A stretch of DNA of 64,000 bases. It comes from CAIOYC01 sp965277345. GTDB taxonomy: Bacteria; Pseudomonadota; Alphaproteobacteria; Caulobacterales; Caulobacteraceae. How positions within the stretch are numbered: position 1 is the first letter of the stretch; each line of letters starts with the position of its first letter. The DNA is taken from the NCBI GenBank assembly GCA_965277345.1, contig CBDICI010000004.1:558001-622000 (forward strand). The letters run 5' to 3'. Made by a program: the position numbers and the translations under genes. Under the pieces are notes generated by a model. It did not search any database, was not told the DNA's origin, and saw nothing but the letters and a program-made list of their open reading frames with translations. This document shows positions 23,412-31,759 of this stretch, piece after piece.

Positions 23412-24331
23412 GCGAGCGCCCCGCCGCCGCCGCGCTCGAACAGTTCATCGCCTATCTGGCCGGGGAGCGGCGCGCCTCGCCGCGCACGCTGGAGAGCTAC
23501 CGCCACGGCTGCGCCCAATACCTCGGCTTCCTCGCGCGCCACCGCGGCGGCGCGCCGACGGCGGGCGCCCTGGCGGGGGTGACGCAGGCGGAGGTACGCG
23601 CCTTCCTGGCCTGGCGGCGCTGCGAGGCGGGCGGCGCGCTGGCCCCCCGTTCGCTCAGCCAGAACCTGTCGGCGGTGCGGTCCTTCCATCGCTGGCTGGA
23701 CCGCCGCCACGGCATCGCCAATCCCGCGCTGGCCCTGGTGCGCGGGCCGAAGGTCAAGCCCTCCGCCCCCCGCCCGGTGAACATCGACCAAGCGCGCGGC
23801 CTGATCCTGGAGACCGGCGAACAGGACCGGGAGCCTTGGGAGCACGCCCGCGACGCGGCGGTGCTCTCCTTGCTCTATGGCGGCGGCCTGCGCATCTCCG
23901 AGGCCCTGTCGCTGAGGGGGGCGGACGCGCCGCTCGGCGACACCCTGCGCATCACCGGCAAGGGCGGCAAGACCCGCATCGTGCCGGTGCTGCCGCAGGT
24001 GGCCGAGGCGGTGGAGGCCTATCGCGTCCTGGCCCCCTTTCCCCTGGACCCCGACCTCGCCCTGTTCCGCGCGGTGCGCGGCGGGGCGCTCGGCGCGCGT
24101 CATGTGCAGGCGACCATGGCGATCCTGCGCGGCCGGCTCGGTCTGCCGGAGACCGCCACGCCGCACGCCCTGCGCCATGCCTTCGCCACCCATCTGCTCG
24201 GCGCCGGGGCGGACCTTAGGGTGATCCAGGAGCTGCTCGGCCACGCCTCCCTCTCCACCACCCAGAAATACACCGCCGTGGACGCTGCCGGTCTCATGGC
24301 CATCTACGACCGCGCCCACCCGCGGGCCTAG
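23393..24331 (+). CDS. xerC: Tyrosine recombinase XerC
   Basis: A 312-residue tyrosine recombinase with an N-terminal SAM-like core-binding domain (LEQFIAYLAGERRASPRTLES) and a C-terminal catalytic domain. The active-site set is complete: Arg in GGGLRISEAL, Lys in GKGGKTRIV, HALRH, and LGHASLSTTQKYT with the nucleophilic Tyr. It resolves chromosome dimers at dif together with XerD. The DUF484 neighbour supports XerC as opposed to a mobile-element integrase. Confidence 0.93.
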   Translation: MAAAGLSERPAAAALEQFIAYLAGERRASPRTLESYRHGCAQYLGFLARHRGGAPTAGALAGVTQAEVRAFLAWRRCEAGGALAPRSLSQNLSAVRSFHRWLDRRHGIANPALALVRGPKVKPSAPRPVNIDQARGLILETGEQDREPWEHARDAAVLSLLYGGGLRISEALSLRGADAPLGDTLRITGKGGKTRIVPVLPQVAEAVEAYRVLAPFPLDPDLALFRAVRGGALGARHVQATMAILRGRLGLPETATPHALRHAFATHLLGAGADLRVIQELLGHASLSTTQKYTAVDAAGLMAIYDRAHPRA

Positions 24332-24385
24332 CTCTTCCCTACGCCAACGTCAGCGGAGTATCGTTCGTCGTCAGGGAGAGCCGCC

Positions 24386-25249
24386 ATGAATGCGCAAACC
24401 GCCGCCGCTACCTACGAATGCTTCGACGTGGAGATCGCCGATCATGTGGCCCACATCCGGCTGAAGCGACCGGAGGCGATGAACTCGATGATCCGCGGCT
24501 TCTGGAACGAGCTGCCGGCCATCGTGCGGGACATCAACGACAACGCCCGGGCGCGCTGCATCGTCATCTCCTCCACCGGCAAGCACTTCTCCGCCGGGAT
24601 GGACCTCGGCGTCTTCGCCTCCGGCGGGACGACCGTGGGCGAGCCGACCACCGACCGGCAGACGGCGGGCGAGAGCTTCCGCTATCACGTGAAAACGCTG
24701 CAGGACGCCTTCTCGTGCCTGGACGAGGCGCGGATGCCGGTGCTGGCGGCGATCCAGGGCGGCTGCATCGGCGGGGCGGTGGACATGACCTCCGCCTGCG
24801 ACATCCGCTACGCCACCAGGGACGCCTTTTTCTGCATCCAGGAGATCAATATCGGCATGACCGCCGACGTGGGCACCTTTCCGCGCCTGTGCAAGCTGAT
24901 CCCCGAGGGTCAGGTGCGCGAGCTGGCCTATACCGGCCGCCGGCTGACCGCCGAGCGGGCGCGTGACATCGGCCTGGTCAACGCGGTGTTCGACACGCAC
25001 GAGGCCATGCTGGCCTATGTCATGGACACGGCGAGGGAGATCGCCGCCAAGGCGCCGCTGGCGATTGCGGGCACCAAGGTGATGATCAACTATGCCCGCG
25101 ACCACACCATCAAGGACGGGCTGGACTATATCGCGCTCTGGAACGTCGGCATGTTCGCTCCGACGCACATGCAGGAGGCCTTCACCGCCAAACAGCAGAA
25201 GCGCGACGCCGACTTCCCCGACCTGATCCCGCTCCGCAAGGGGATGTAA
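24386..25249 (+). CDS. Crotonase/enoyl-CoA hydratase family protein
   Basis: A 287-residue crotonase-fold enzyme. The oxyanion-hole segments are KHFSAGMDLGVF and IQGGCIGGAVDMTSACDIRYA; the catalytic Glu/Asp region is INIGMTADVGTFPRL, which resembles dienoyl-CoA isomerases (Glu to Asp and TADVGTxxRL). A dienoyl-CoA isomerase role is therefore plausible. It has a clear ribosome site (AGGGAGAG) and stands alone. Confidence 0.88.
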   Translation: MNAQTAAATYECFDVEIADHVAHIRLKRPEAMNSMIRGFWNELPAIVRDINDNARARCIVISSTGKHFSAGMDLGVFASGGTTVGEPTTDRQTAGESFRYHVKTLQDAFSCLDEARMPVLAAIQGGCIGGAVDMTSACDIRYATRDAFFCIQEINIGMTADVGTFPRLCKLIPEGQVRELAYTGRRLTAERARDIGLVNAVFDTHEAMLAYVMDTAREIAAKAPLAIAGTKVMINYARDHTIKDGLDYIALWNVGMFAPTHMQEAFTAKQQKRDADFPDLIPLRKGM

Positions 25250-25265
25250 GGGGCGCCGCCGAGCC

Positions 25266-26084
25266 CTAAACCTCCGGCATGGTCGGTTTCAGGCGGCCGC
25301 CGACTCGGATGGGGTCGACGCGGAGCGCGAGGCCGGTCTTCGGGTCGGTCTCCACGAATACGCCGCACACCGTGGCGGGGCCGGACGCCGGCTTGTGGCG
25401 CTCGCCCGGCATTCGGGTGGCGAAGCGGCGCACGCTCTCCTCCTTGGTCATGCCGATGACGCTGTCATAGTCGGCGCAGGCCCCCGCGTCCGTCTGATAG
25501 GCGGTGCCGCCCGGCAGCACCTGGGCGTCGGCGGTGGGGATGTGGGTATGGGCGCCCACCACCAGGCTGGCCCGCCCGTCGCAGAAATGCCCCATGGCCA
25601 TCTTCTCGGAGGTGGCCTCGCAATGCGCCTCGACGACGATGGCGTCGGCGCCGACGCCCAGCGGGCAGTCCTCCAGCGCCTGATCCACCGCCGAGAAGGG
25701 GTCGTCCAGCGCATCCATGTGCACCCGGCCGTGGATCACGATCATCAGCACCCGCCCGCCCGGCGTGTCATAGAGCCAGGCCCCCTTGCCCGGCGCGTGC
25801 GACAGGCGCGGGTAGTTGAGCGGGCGCAGCAGCCGCGCCTCTCGCTCGATATAGGTCAGCGCCTCGCGCTGGTCCCAGGCGTGGTTGCCGAGGGTGACGC
25901 AGTCCGCCCCGGCCTCGAACAGCTCCTTGGCGATGGACTCGGTGATGCCGAAGCCCCCCGCCACGTTCTCAGCATCCACCGCCACGAAGTCGAGCTTCAG
26001 GCGTCGGCGCAGTGGCGGCAGGTGGGTGACGAAAGCGTCGCGGCCGGAGCGGCCGACGATGTCGCCGAAGAAGGCCAGTCTCAT
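25266..26084 (-). CDS. YmdB-family metallophosphoesterase
   Basis: A 272-residue binuclear metallophosphoesterase of the TIGR00282/YmdB family. Metal ligands are visible in MRLAFFGDIVGRSGRDA, DAENVAGGFG, TLGNHAWD, VEAHCEATSEK and GAHTHIPTAD. Bacillus YmdB hydrolyses 2',3'-cyclic mononucleotides. The start at 26084 begins with the family sequence; an ATG at 26114 lies inside the preceding gene. It follows ygfA by about 10 bases, a common pairing in alphaproteobacteria. Confidence 0.9.
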   Translation of the reverse strand: MRLAFFGDIVGRSGRDAFVTHLPPLRRRLKLDFVAVDAENVAGGFGITESIAKELFEAGADCVTLGNHAWDQREALTYIEREARLLRPLNYPRLSHAPGKGAWLYDTPGGRVLMIVIHGRVHMDALDDPFSAVDQALEDCPLGVGADAIVVEAHCEATSEKMAMGHFCDGRASLVVGAHTHIPTADAQVLPGGTAYQTDAGACADYDSVIGMTKEESVRRFATRMPGERHKPASGPATVCGVFVETDPKTGLALRVDPIRVGGRLKPTMPEV

Positions 26085-26094
26085 GCCGGAAGTC

Positions 26095-26670
26095 TCATCG
26101 GCGGTGTTTAGCAAACTCGATCAGGCCGCGCTCGGTCAGAATGGCGTCCAGCGCCTCGTCGCCCGCGTGGGTGGGCAGGGGATCGGCTTCCTGTCCGGCG
26201 AAGGCGAGGCCGACGGTCCGGACGGGTCCGGTGGCGCGCAGCGCGCGCAGCGTGCGGTCATAATGGCCCGCGCCATAGCCCAGCCGGTGGCCGCGCCGGT
26301 CGAAGGCCAGCAGCGGAACCAGCATCACGTCGGGCCGCGCCGCCTCCGCATCCGGATGCGGCTCGGTCATGCCGAAGGGATGGGCGCTGGTCTCCGCCCC
26401 CGGGGTCCACAGATGAAAGCTCAGCGGGCGGTCGACCTTGGTCGGCGTGACCGGCAGCGCCAGCCGCCAACCGGCGCGGGCGAAGCGAGCCATCAGGGGG
26501 CGCGGATCGATCTCGCTGCGGAACGGCCAATAGGCGGAGACGACGCCGGGCTGGCCCTCGATACGCGGCAGTTGGGCGCAGAGGAGCAGCCCCGCCAGCG
26601 GCTGGGCGGCGTGCAGGACAGCGCGGCGGGCGGCGAGCTCAATGCGGAGCGCTCGCTTTTCGACTGTCAT
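26095..26670 (-). CDS. ygfA: 5-formyltetrahydrofolate cyclo-ligase
   Basis: A 191-residue enzyme converting 5-formyl-THF to 5,10-methenyl-THF with ATP. RPLSFHLW, PDVMLVPLLAFDRRGHRLGYGAGHYDRTL is represented by LLAFDRRGHRLGYGAGHYD, the hallmark phosphate and folate site. The ATG used here lies within the end of a palindromic repeat (GGGATGACAG), so the repeat supplies the start codon. No zapA or 6S RNA gene, the usual neighbours in other proteobacteria, is visible upstream. Confidence 0.92.
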   Translation of the reverse strand: MTVEKRALRIELAARRAVLHAAQPLAGLLLCAQLPRIEGQPGVVSAYWPFRSEIDPRPLMARFARAGWRLALPVTPTKVDRPLSFHLWTPGAETSAHPFGMTEPHPDAEAARPDVMLVPLLAFDRRGHRLGYGAGHYDRTLRALRATGPVRTVGLAFAGQEADPLPTHAGDEALDAILTERGLIEFAKHRR

Positions 26671-26768
26671 CCCGGCCGCAGCGCAACGCAGAGCCGGGAC
26701 CCCGACAGGTTGTACCCACTATCCTTCGAGGTCCCGGATAAGCGCTTCGACCTTTCCGGGATGACAAC
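26665..26768. repeat. Palindromic intergenic repeat, GTCATCCCGG family (copy 3)
   Basis: Arms TGTCATCCCGG and CCGGGATGACAA with inner GAGCCGGGACCCCGACAG and GAGGTCCCGGATAAGCG. It fills the gap between the zinc-finger gene and ygfA and includes the ygfA start codon. Confidence 0.8.
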
Positions 26769-26773
26769 CATGT

Positions 26774-27040
26774 TCAGCGCCCGCCCGCGCCCTCGTAATC
26801 GGCAGGGTCGAGCCGCTCGTCCTCTGGGTGGGCGTGGTGGGACAGCACGAAGCGCCGGTCGCAATAGCCGCACTCCACAAACCCCTTGGCGCCCATTTCC
26901 AGATAGACCCGCGGATGGCCGAGCGCGCCGCCCAGGCCATCGCACACCACCCGATGCTCGCTCACCGTCACCACCTCCGGCGGCTGGGCGCCGGCGCTGC
27001 CCTGTTCCACTACACCGGGCTTGAACGAGTTGGCGGACAT
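26774..27040 (-). CDS. Zinc-finger (zf-CHCC/NDUFS6-like) domain protein
   Basis: An 88-residue protein beginning MSANSFKPGVVEQ. The zinc motif has Cys in VVCDGLGGALGHPRV, His in the same segment, and FVECGYCDRRFVL, i.e. the C-x8-H-x14-C-x2-C pattern of the zf-CHCC family related to the complex I accessory subunit NDUFS6. The start at 27040 has GAGG seven bases upstream. A role in complex I assembly is inferred from the mitochondrial relative. It precedes ygfA, with a repeat between. Confidence 0.88.
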   Translation of the reverse strand: MSANSFKPGVVEQGSAGAQPPEVVTVSEHRVVCDGLGGALGHPRVYLEMGAKGFVECGYCDRRFVLSHHAHPEDERLDPADYEGAGGR

Positions 27041-27188
27041 CGAAAGAACCTCGGCGGACGCTTGAGCGGGCGGGCGGCGAGACATACCTATGCGGCCCAC
27101 CGGGGAGCGTCAATTCGCGCCCATCCCCGCACCTTGGGCCGCGCCGGCCCTCCCCAGCCCGCGGCGCCGAAGGGGCATCGATCCCGGC

Positions 27189-28151
27189 ATGAGCCTTCCC
27201 GACTACGCCATCGAGGCGCGCGGCCTCGTCAAGACCTATCCCGCCACCAAGACCATGCCGGAGAAGACGGCGCTGAAGGGCATCGACCTAGCCATTCCGC
27301 GCGGCTCCATGTTCGGCCTGCTGGGTCCGAACGGCGCCGGCAAGTCCACCTTCATCAACATCCTGGCGGGGCTCTGCCGCAAGACCGCGGGCGAGGCGTC
27401 GATCTGGGGCGTCAATATCGACGAACACCCCAGGGCCGCGCGCGCCGCCATCGGCGTCGTGCCCCAGGAACTGGCCGCCGACGTCTTCTTCACCCCGCGC
27501 GAGAGCCTGGAGGTGCAGGCCGGCCTCTACGGCGTGCCCAGGAAGGAGCGGCAGACAGACCGCGTGCTGGCCGCCATGGGCCTTAGCGACAAGGCCGACG
27601 CCTATGTGCGCCAGCTCTCAGGCGGGATGAAACGCAGGCTGATGGTGGCCAAGGCCATGGTGCACCAGCCGCCAGTGCTGATCCTGGACGAGCCCACCGC
27701 GGGGGTGGATGTGGAGCTGCGCCGCCAGCTTTGGGCCTATGTGCAGGAACTGCACGCGGAGGGCGTCACCATCGTGCTCACCACCCACTATCTCGAGGAG
27801 GCGCAGGAGCTCTGCGACACCATCGCCATCGTCAACCACGGCCAGGTGGTGGCGTGCGAGCCCACGTCGACCCTGCTCCGTCGCCTCGACACCCGCGCGG
27901 TGGTGATCACCCCGCCCGAGCCGCTGCAGCACCTGCCGGTCATCGCCGGCTTCGACGCCAGGCTGCGCAAGGGCCAGCTGGTGGTCACCTACAAGACCGA
28001 GGCGGCGAGCGTGGAGGGCGTGCTGGCCGCGGTGCGGGCCGCGGGCGTGCAGATCAAGGACCTCGCCACCGAGGACCCCGATCTGGAGGACGTGTTCCTC
28101 GCCCTCACCTATGGCGACCCCAACGCCCGGGACCCGACCCGCGACAGCTAA
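27189..28151 (+). CDS. ABC transporter ATP-binding protein (ABC-2 type), no permease adjacent
   Basis: A 320-residue ATPase with Walker A GPNGAGKS, Q-loop PQELA, signature LSGGMKRRL and Walker B LILDEPTAGVD, plus a C-terminal extension typical of drug/polysaccharide ABC-2 exporters. The start MSLPDYAIEARGL at 27189 fits the family; longer frames are atypical. No permease gene lies beside it, so its partner must be elsewhere. It ends overlapping the convergent protease gene by four bases. Confidence 0.88.
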   Translation: MSLPDYAIEARGLVKTYPATKTMPEKTALKGIDLAIPRGSMFGLLGPNGAGKSTFINILAGLCRKTAGEASIWGVNIDEHPRAARAAIGVVPQELAADVFFTPRESLEVQAGLYGVPRKERQTDRVLAAMGLSDKADAYVRQLSGGMKRRLMVAKAMVHQPPVLILDEPTAGVDVELRRQLWAYVQELHAEGVTIVLTTHYLEEAQELCDTIAIVNHGQVVACEPTSTLLRRLDTRAVVITPPEPLQHLPVIAGFDARLRKGQLVVTYKTEAASVEGVLAAVRAAGVQIKDLATEDPDLEDVFLALTYGDPNARDPTRDS

Positions 28152-29218
28152 GGATTGACAGGATCCGCCTTGGCGTCGGCCGGCGCTTCCGCCCTCACCG
28201 CCGCGCCAACGGTCTGGAACACCGGGCCGCCGGAATAGGTGAAATAGAGGCGCGCCTGGCTCGATGAGATCAGCACGCGGTGGGAGCGAAGGAAGTCCGC
28301 CCCGATCAGCATTTGCGGCAGGCCGTCCGGAACCACGGCGATGCGGCTGCCAAGGCTGGTCTCGGCGTTGGCGGAGAACAGGTCGCCGACCCGAAGCTTC
28401 ACCCCGCGGATGGTTTCGTCGCCAAGGATCATCTGATCGAAGCGCACGATGCGGGTCTCGACAGCGGCGCTGCCGATGCCCGCCACCACGGCCTTGCCCT
28501 CATCGGGATTGGGCATGGCCCGCGCCCCGGCCGCCCCGGCCGCGCCGGCGGTGATCGTCGAGACGCCGGCGCCCGAATCGAGGATCGCCTCCACACGGCT
28601 GTTGTTGAGCGTGAGGTTCACCTTGAACGGGTCGGTGAGATTGGTCCTGGCCGGCCGGTCCATCACCGCCACTTCCGGTGTCTGGGTCCAGTAGGCCAGG
28701 GACTGGCCCTGCGGGCAGTTCTCGGCATGGAACAGGCGCACCTTGCCCTCGCCCAGATCGAATTCGACCTCGGTCTGGCCGAACAGGTCCCGGCCCAGCA
28801 GGCCGACGACCCGCGGATCGCCGAAGTCATCGCCACTGATGACACCAATGCGGAATTCGCCGATGTTGGAGTCCGCCAGCTTGAGGCTCTGCAGCGTGAT
28901 CATGTTGAGGCGCCGCCTGCCGCCCACGCCCATCATCTCGCCCCCGGTGGGGACGGCGCGAAGCCCGAGGCGCTCCGCGGCCGCGCCGGACAGGGTGCTG
29001 ATCTCCGCACCGGTATCGAGCAGGAAGATCACCTTCTGGCCGTTGATCTCCGCCTCGACCAGGGGACGGTTGTTATCGAACCGGACGTCGAGCTCCGCGA
29101 TCTTTCCGAGCTTGCAACCGCTCTCCGCCGCCAGCGCCTGGCCGGCAAGACCCAAGCTCAACCCGGCCATCGTCACCGCGGCGATAGGCCCGCAACGCCT
29201 ACAAAACGGAACGCCCAC
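28148..29218 (-). CDS. Exported protein with two retropepsin-like aspartic protease domains
   Basis: A 356-residue protein with a signal sequence (cleaved near GQALA). Two homologous halves each carry an active-site motif, DTGAEIS in the first and DSGAGVS in the second, each followed by a hydrophobic Gly strand (VVGLLGRDLF and MLIGADFLRSH). Retropepsin-like proteases need two such motifs, so this single chain could form a complete active site. I chose the GTG at 29218, preceded by GGGGGTGA, over an in-frame TTG at 29233. Confidence 0.82.
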   Translation of the reverse strand: MGVPFCRRCGPIAAVTMAGLSLGLAGQALAAESGCKLGKIAELDVRFDNNRPLVEAEINGQKVIFLLDTGAEISTLSGAAAERLGLRAVPTGGEMMGVGGRRRLNMITLQSLKLADSNIGEFRIGVISGDDFGDPRVVGLLGRDLFGQTEVEFDLGEGKVRLFHAENCPQGQSLAYWTQTPEVAVMDRPARTNLTDPFKVNLTLNNSRVEAILDSGAGVSTITAGAAGAAGARAMPNPDEGKAVVAGIGSAAVETRIVRFDQMILGDETIRGVKLRVGDLFSANAETSLGSRIAVVPDGLPQMLIGADFLRSHRVLISSSQARLYFTYSGGPVFQTVGAAVRAEAPADAKADPVNP

Positions 29219-29345
29219 GGTTTCACCCCCCAATACGCGCGCAGGGTCGCCTGCCCCTCGGCGCCGGTCAAGTTCCGCCTTGGGCGGGCGCCGGGTTCAT
29301 TGCGCGGGCGGGCCGCTTCGGCTAAGGAACGCGGCCTCTGTGCAG

Positions 29346-29422
29346 GCACCCGTAGCTCAGCTGGATAGAGTGACGGCCTCCGAAGCCGTAGGTCACAGGT
29401 TCGAATCCTGTCGGGTGCGCCA
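29346..29422 (+). tRNA. tRNA-Arg (anticodon CCG)
   Basis: A 77-base cloverleaf. The acceptor arms GCACCCG and CGGGTGC pair perfectly; the anticodon stem ACGGC/GCCGT closes the loop CTCCGAA; the T-arm ACAGG-TTCGAAT-CCTGT is complete and CCA is encoded. Anticodon CCG reads the Arg codon CGG. A T-rich run (ATTGTTTTTC) 14 bases downstream probably ends transcription. Confidence 0.97.
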
Positions 29423-29753
29423 ACTTTCTATTGTTTTTCAAATAGACGCATACGCCGCATCTCGGAGTGTGGCTTGAGATTCAGAAATTCGCACCGCGAC
29501 CGCCATCCTCTGTCGGCGAATTTCTGAAGCGCCACACTAGGCTGTGGGGATGATTGAAGGCTTCGACGCGTCCGCGCCTGATTTCGTCTCCCCGATCCGT
29601 CCCAGGGGCCAGGGCCATGGACGCCCCGGAACACGTCCGGGCAAGACGGCCAAGGGACACAACGCCCTGGAAAATACCAAGGCGTCACGACGACCCAGAA
29701 CCGCGGAGAGGGCGCCGCCGTCGCCGCCCTTCCCCTCGATGAGGGAGAGGGGA
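29423..29753. other. 331-bp gap after tRNA-Arg
   Basis: No gene is supported. It holds the T-rich end of the tRNA transcript, the long inverted repeat at 29466-29538, and, at its right edge, a CCCTTCCCCTCGATGAGGGA half-unit of the intergenic repeat family that touches the stop codon of the next gene. Confidence 0.5.
29466..29538. repeat. Two-tier inverted repeat downstream of tRNA-Arg
   Basis: Outer arms AGTGTGGC (29466-29473) and GCCACACT (29531-29538) and inner arms AGAAATTCGC (29483-29492) and GCGAATTTCT (29516-29525) are perfect. The structure is unlike the other intergenic repeats in the window. It may be a terminator, a small RNA or the trace of an element inserted beside the tRNA. Confidence 0.6.
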
Positions 29754-30758
29754 TCAGCCCAGCCTGACCAGCATCTTGCCCATGTTCTCGCCGGTGAACA
29801 GCTTGATGAAGGCGCCGGGCGCGGCCTCGATGCCGTCGTCGATGGTCTCGCGCCAGGTCAGCTTGCCCGCCTGCACCCACGCCGCCACGTCCGTTACGAA
29901 GGCGGGCATCATGTCGAAGTGGAAGGAGACGATGAACCCTTCCAGCCGAAGCTGCTTGCCCACCGCCAGCATCAGGTTCGACGGGCCGGGCGGCGGGGTT
30001 GTGTCGTTATACATGGAGATGGCGCCGCAGAGGGCGAAACGGGCGCCCGGCCGGGCCGCGTTCAGCGCCGCCTCCAGATGGTCGCCGCCCACATTGTCGA
30101 AATAGACATCGATGCCGCCGGGCGCGGCCTCCGCGAGGGCGGCGGTGAGGTTCTTGGTCGCCTTGTAGTCGATCACGTGGTCGACGCCGATGGACTTCAG
30201 GTATGCGCACTTCTCCGGCCCGCCGGCGGAGCCGATCACCGTCCCGCCCTTGATCTTGGCGATCTGGCAGACGATCTGGCCGACCGCGCCGGCGGCGGCA
30301 GAGACGAACACCGTCTCGCCCTCCTTCATCAGGGCGATCTTGAGCAGGCCCACATAGGCGGTCAGGCCCGGCATCCCGGCGACGCCGAGGAAGGCCTGCG
30401 GCGGCAGGCCGTGGGTCTCGATCTTTTGCAGCATGGCCGCCGCCGGGGCGGCGTTGAATGCCTCGCGCCAGCCGAACATGGAGGAGACCAGCTCGCCCGG
30501 CTTGAAGTTCGGATCGTTGGAGGCGCTCACCTCGCCAACCGCACCGCCCTGCATCGCCTTGCCGAGCTCGAACGGGGGCACATAGCTCGGCCGGTCGGTC
30601 ATGCGCCCGCGCATATAGGGGTCCACCGACATGAACAGGTTCCTGACCTGCACCTCGCCCGCGCCGGGCGTGCCTACATCGACACTCGCCGTCTCGAAGT
30701 CGGAGGCTTTGGGCATACCGACGGGGCGGGATTTCAGGCGGATTTCACGGGACTGCAT
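29754..30758 (-). CDS. NADP-dependent medium-chain oxidoreductase (CurA/YfmJ-like)
   Basis: A 334-residue zinc-free MDR-family reductase. MSVDPYMRGRM is the signature of the prostaglandin reductase/leukotriene dehydrogenase subgroup; VSAAAGAVGQIVCQIAK binds NADP, and YFDNVGGDHLEAAL follows. These reduce alpha,beta-unsaturated carbonyls. The start at 30758 (MQSREIRLKSRPVG) is typical for the family. It is divergent from the SDR gene at 30876. Confidence 0.9.
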   Translation of the reverse strand: MQSREIRLKSRPVGMPKASDFETASVDVGTPGAGEVQVRNLFMSVDPYMRGRMTDRPSYVPPFELGKAMQGGAVGEVSASNDPNFKPGELVSSMFGWREAFNAAPAAAMLQKIETHGLPPQAFLGVAGMPGLTAYVGLLKIALMKEGETVFVSAAAGAVGQIVCQIAKIKGGTVIGSAGGPEKCAYLKSIGVDHVIDYKATKNLTAALAEAAPGGIDVYFDNVGGDHLEAALNAARPGARFALCGAISMYNDTTPPPGPSNLMLAVGKQLRLEGFIVSFHFDMMPAFVTDVAAWVQAGKLTWRETIDDGIEAAPGAFIKLFTGENMGKMLVRLG

Positions 30759-30875
30759 GAGGGGCTCTGGGTTCGGCGGCGCTCTTGGGCGGGTTGGCCG
30801 GACGGTAGGGCCGGCGCGGCCTTTACACAATTCGGATAATCGGTTTGGTTCGCGCCAAATCCTAAAGGAGCGCCC

Positions 30876-31637
30876 ATGTCCCTGTTCGACCTCACCGGCA
30901 AGGTGGCCATCGTCACCGGATCGAGCCGCGGCATCGGCAAGGCCATCGTCGAGCGGATGGCCGAGCAGGGCGCGCACGTGGTGGTCTCCTCGCGCAAGCC
31001 CGGCCCCTGCGAGGACGTGGCGGCCGCCATCAACGCCCGGCGCCCCGGCCACGCCATCGCCGTTCCCGCCAACATCTCCTCCAAGGCGGACCTGCAGCGG
31101 CTGGTGGACGAGACGCGCAAGGCCTTCGGCAAGGTGGACATCCTGGTCTGTAACGCCGCGTCCAACCCCTATTACGGTCCGCAGGCGGACATCACCGACG
31201 ATGCTTTCCGCAAGATCCTCGACAACAACATCGTCTCCAACCACTGGCTGATCCAGATGGTGGCCCCGGAGATGATGGAGCGGAAGGACGGGGCGATCAC
31301 CATCGTCTCCTCCATCGGCGGCCTGCGCGGCTCCACCGTGATCGGCGCCTACTGCATCTCCAAGGCGGCGGACATGCAGCTGGCCCGCAATCTCGCCCAC
31401 GAGTACGGCCCGCATAACATCCGGGTGAACTGCGTGGCGCCCGGCCTGGTCAAGACCGACTTCGCCAGGGCGCTGTGGGACACGCCGGAGGGAGAAGCGC
31501 GCGCCTCGCAAGGGACCCCGCTGCGCCGCCTCGGCGAGCCCGACGACCTGGCCGGCGCGGTGATCTACCTCTCCTCCCGCGCCGGCGCCTGGACCACGGG
31601 CCAGACCCTCGTGGTGGACGGCGGGACGACGATCTGA
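30876..31637 (+). CDS. SDR-family oxidoreductase
   Basis: A 253-residue short-chain dehydrogenase with TGSSRGIG at the cofactor site, CNAASNP in place of the usual NAG, Ser in SIGGLRGS, YCISKAA with catalytic Tyr and Lys, and a C-terminal VVDGGTTI. A clear AAAGGAG ribosome site precedes the ATG. It may act with the divergent reductase, but no pathway is evident. Confidence 0.92.
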   Translation: MSLFDLTGKVAIVTGSSRGIGKAIVERMAEQGAHVVVSSRKPGPCEDVAAAINARRPGHAIAVPANISSKADLQRLVDETRKAFGKVDILVCNAASNPYYGPQADITDDAFRKILDNNIVSNHWLIQMVAPEMMERKDGAITIVSSIGGLRGSTVIGAYCISKAADMQLARNLAHEYGPHNIRVNCVAPGLVKTDFARALWDTPEGEARASQGTPLRRLGEPDDLAGAVIYLSSRAGAWTTGQTLVVDGGTTI

Positions 31638-31651
31638 GGGACCGAACGCCC

Positions 31652-31749
31652 CGTCCTTCGACAAGCTCAGGATGAGGCGTTCTACTTCCGTCCGGGTTTT
31701 GCTTTCGTCTCGGTGAAGTCGGCTTCATCCTGAGCCTGTCGAAGGACGA
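31652..31749. repeat. Palindromic intergenic repeat, CCTTCGACAAGCTCAGG family
   Basis: CGTCCTTCGACAAGCTCAGG followed by ATGA at the left and TCATCCTGAGCCTGTCGAAGGACG at the right form an imperfect palindrome with a loop of about 47 bases. It separates convergent genes and could terminate both. This type is common in alphaproteobacterial intergenic DNA. Confidence 0.8.
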
Positions 31750-31759
31750 CGCCGCGGCG

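Noticed and set aside
23393..24331. XerC as a phage or element integrase
   Set aside because: The DUF484-xerC overlap is the housekeeping arrangement, and no attachment site or element genes lie nearby.
26671..26773. 6S RNA gene beside ygfA, as in other proteobacteria
   Set aside because: The gap is fully occupied by a GTCATCCCGG-family palindrome and no zapA gene is present.
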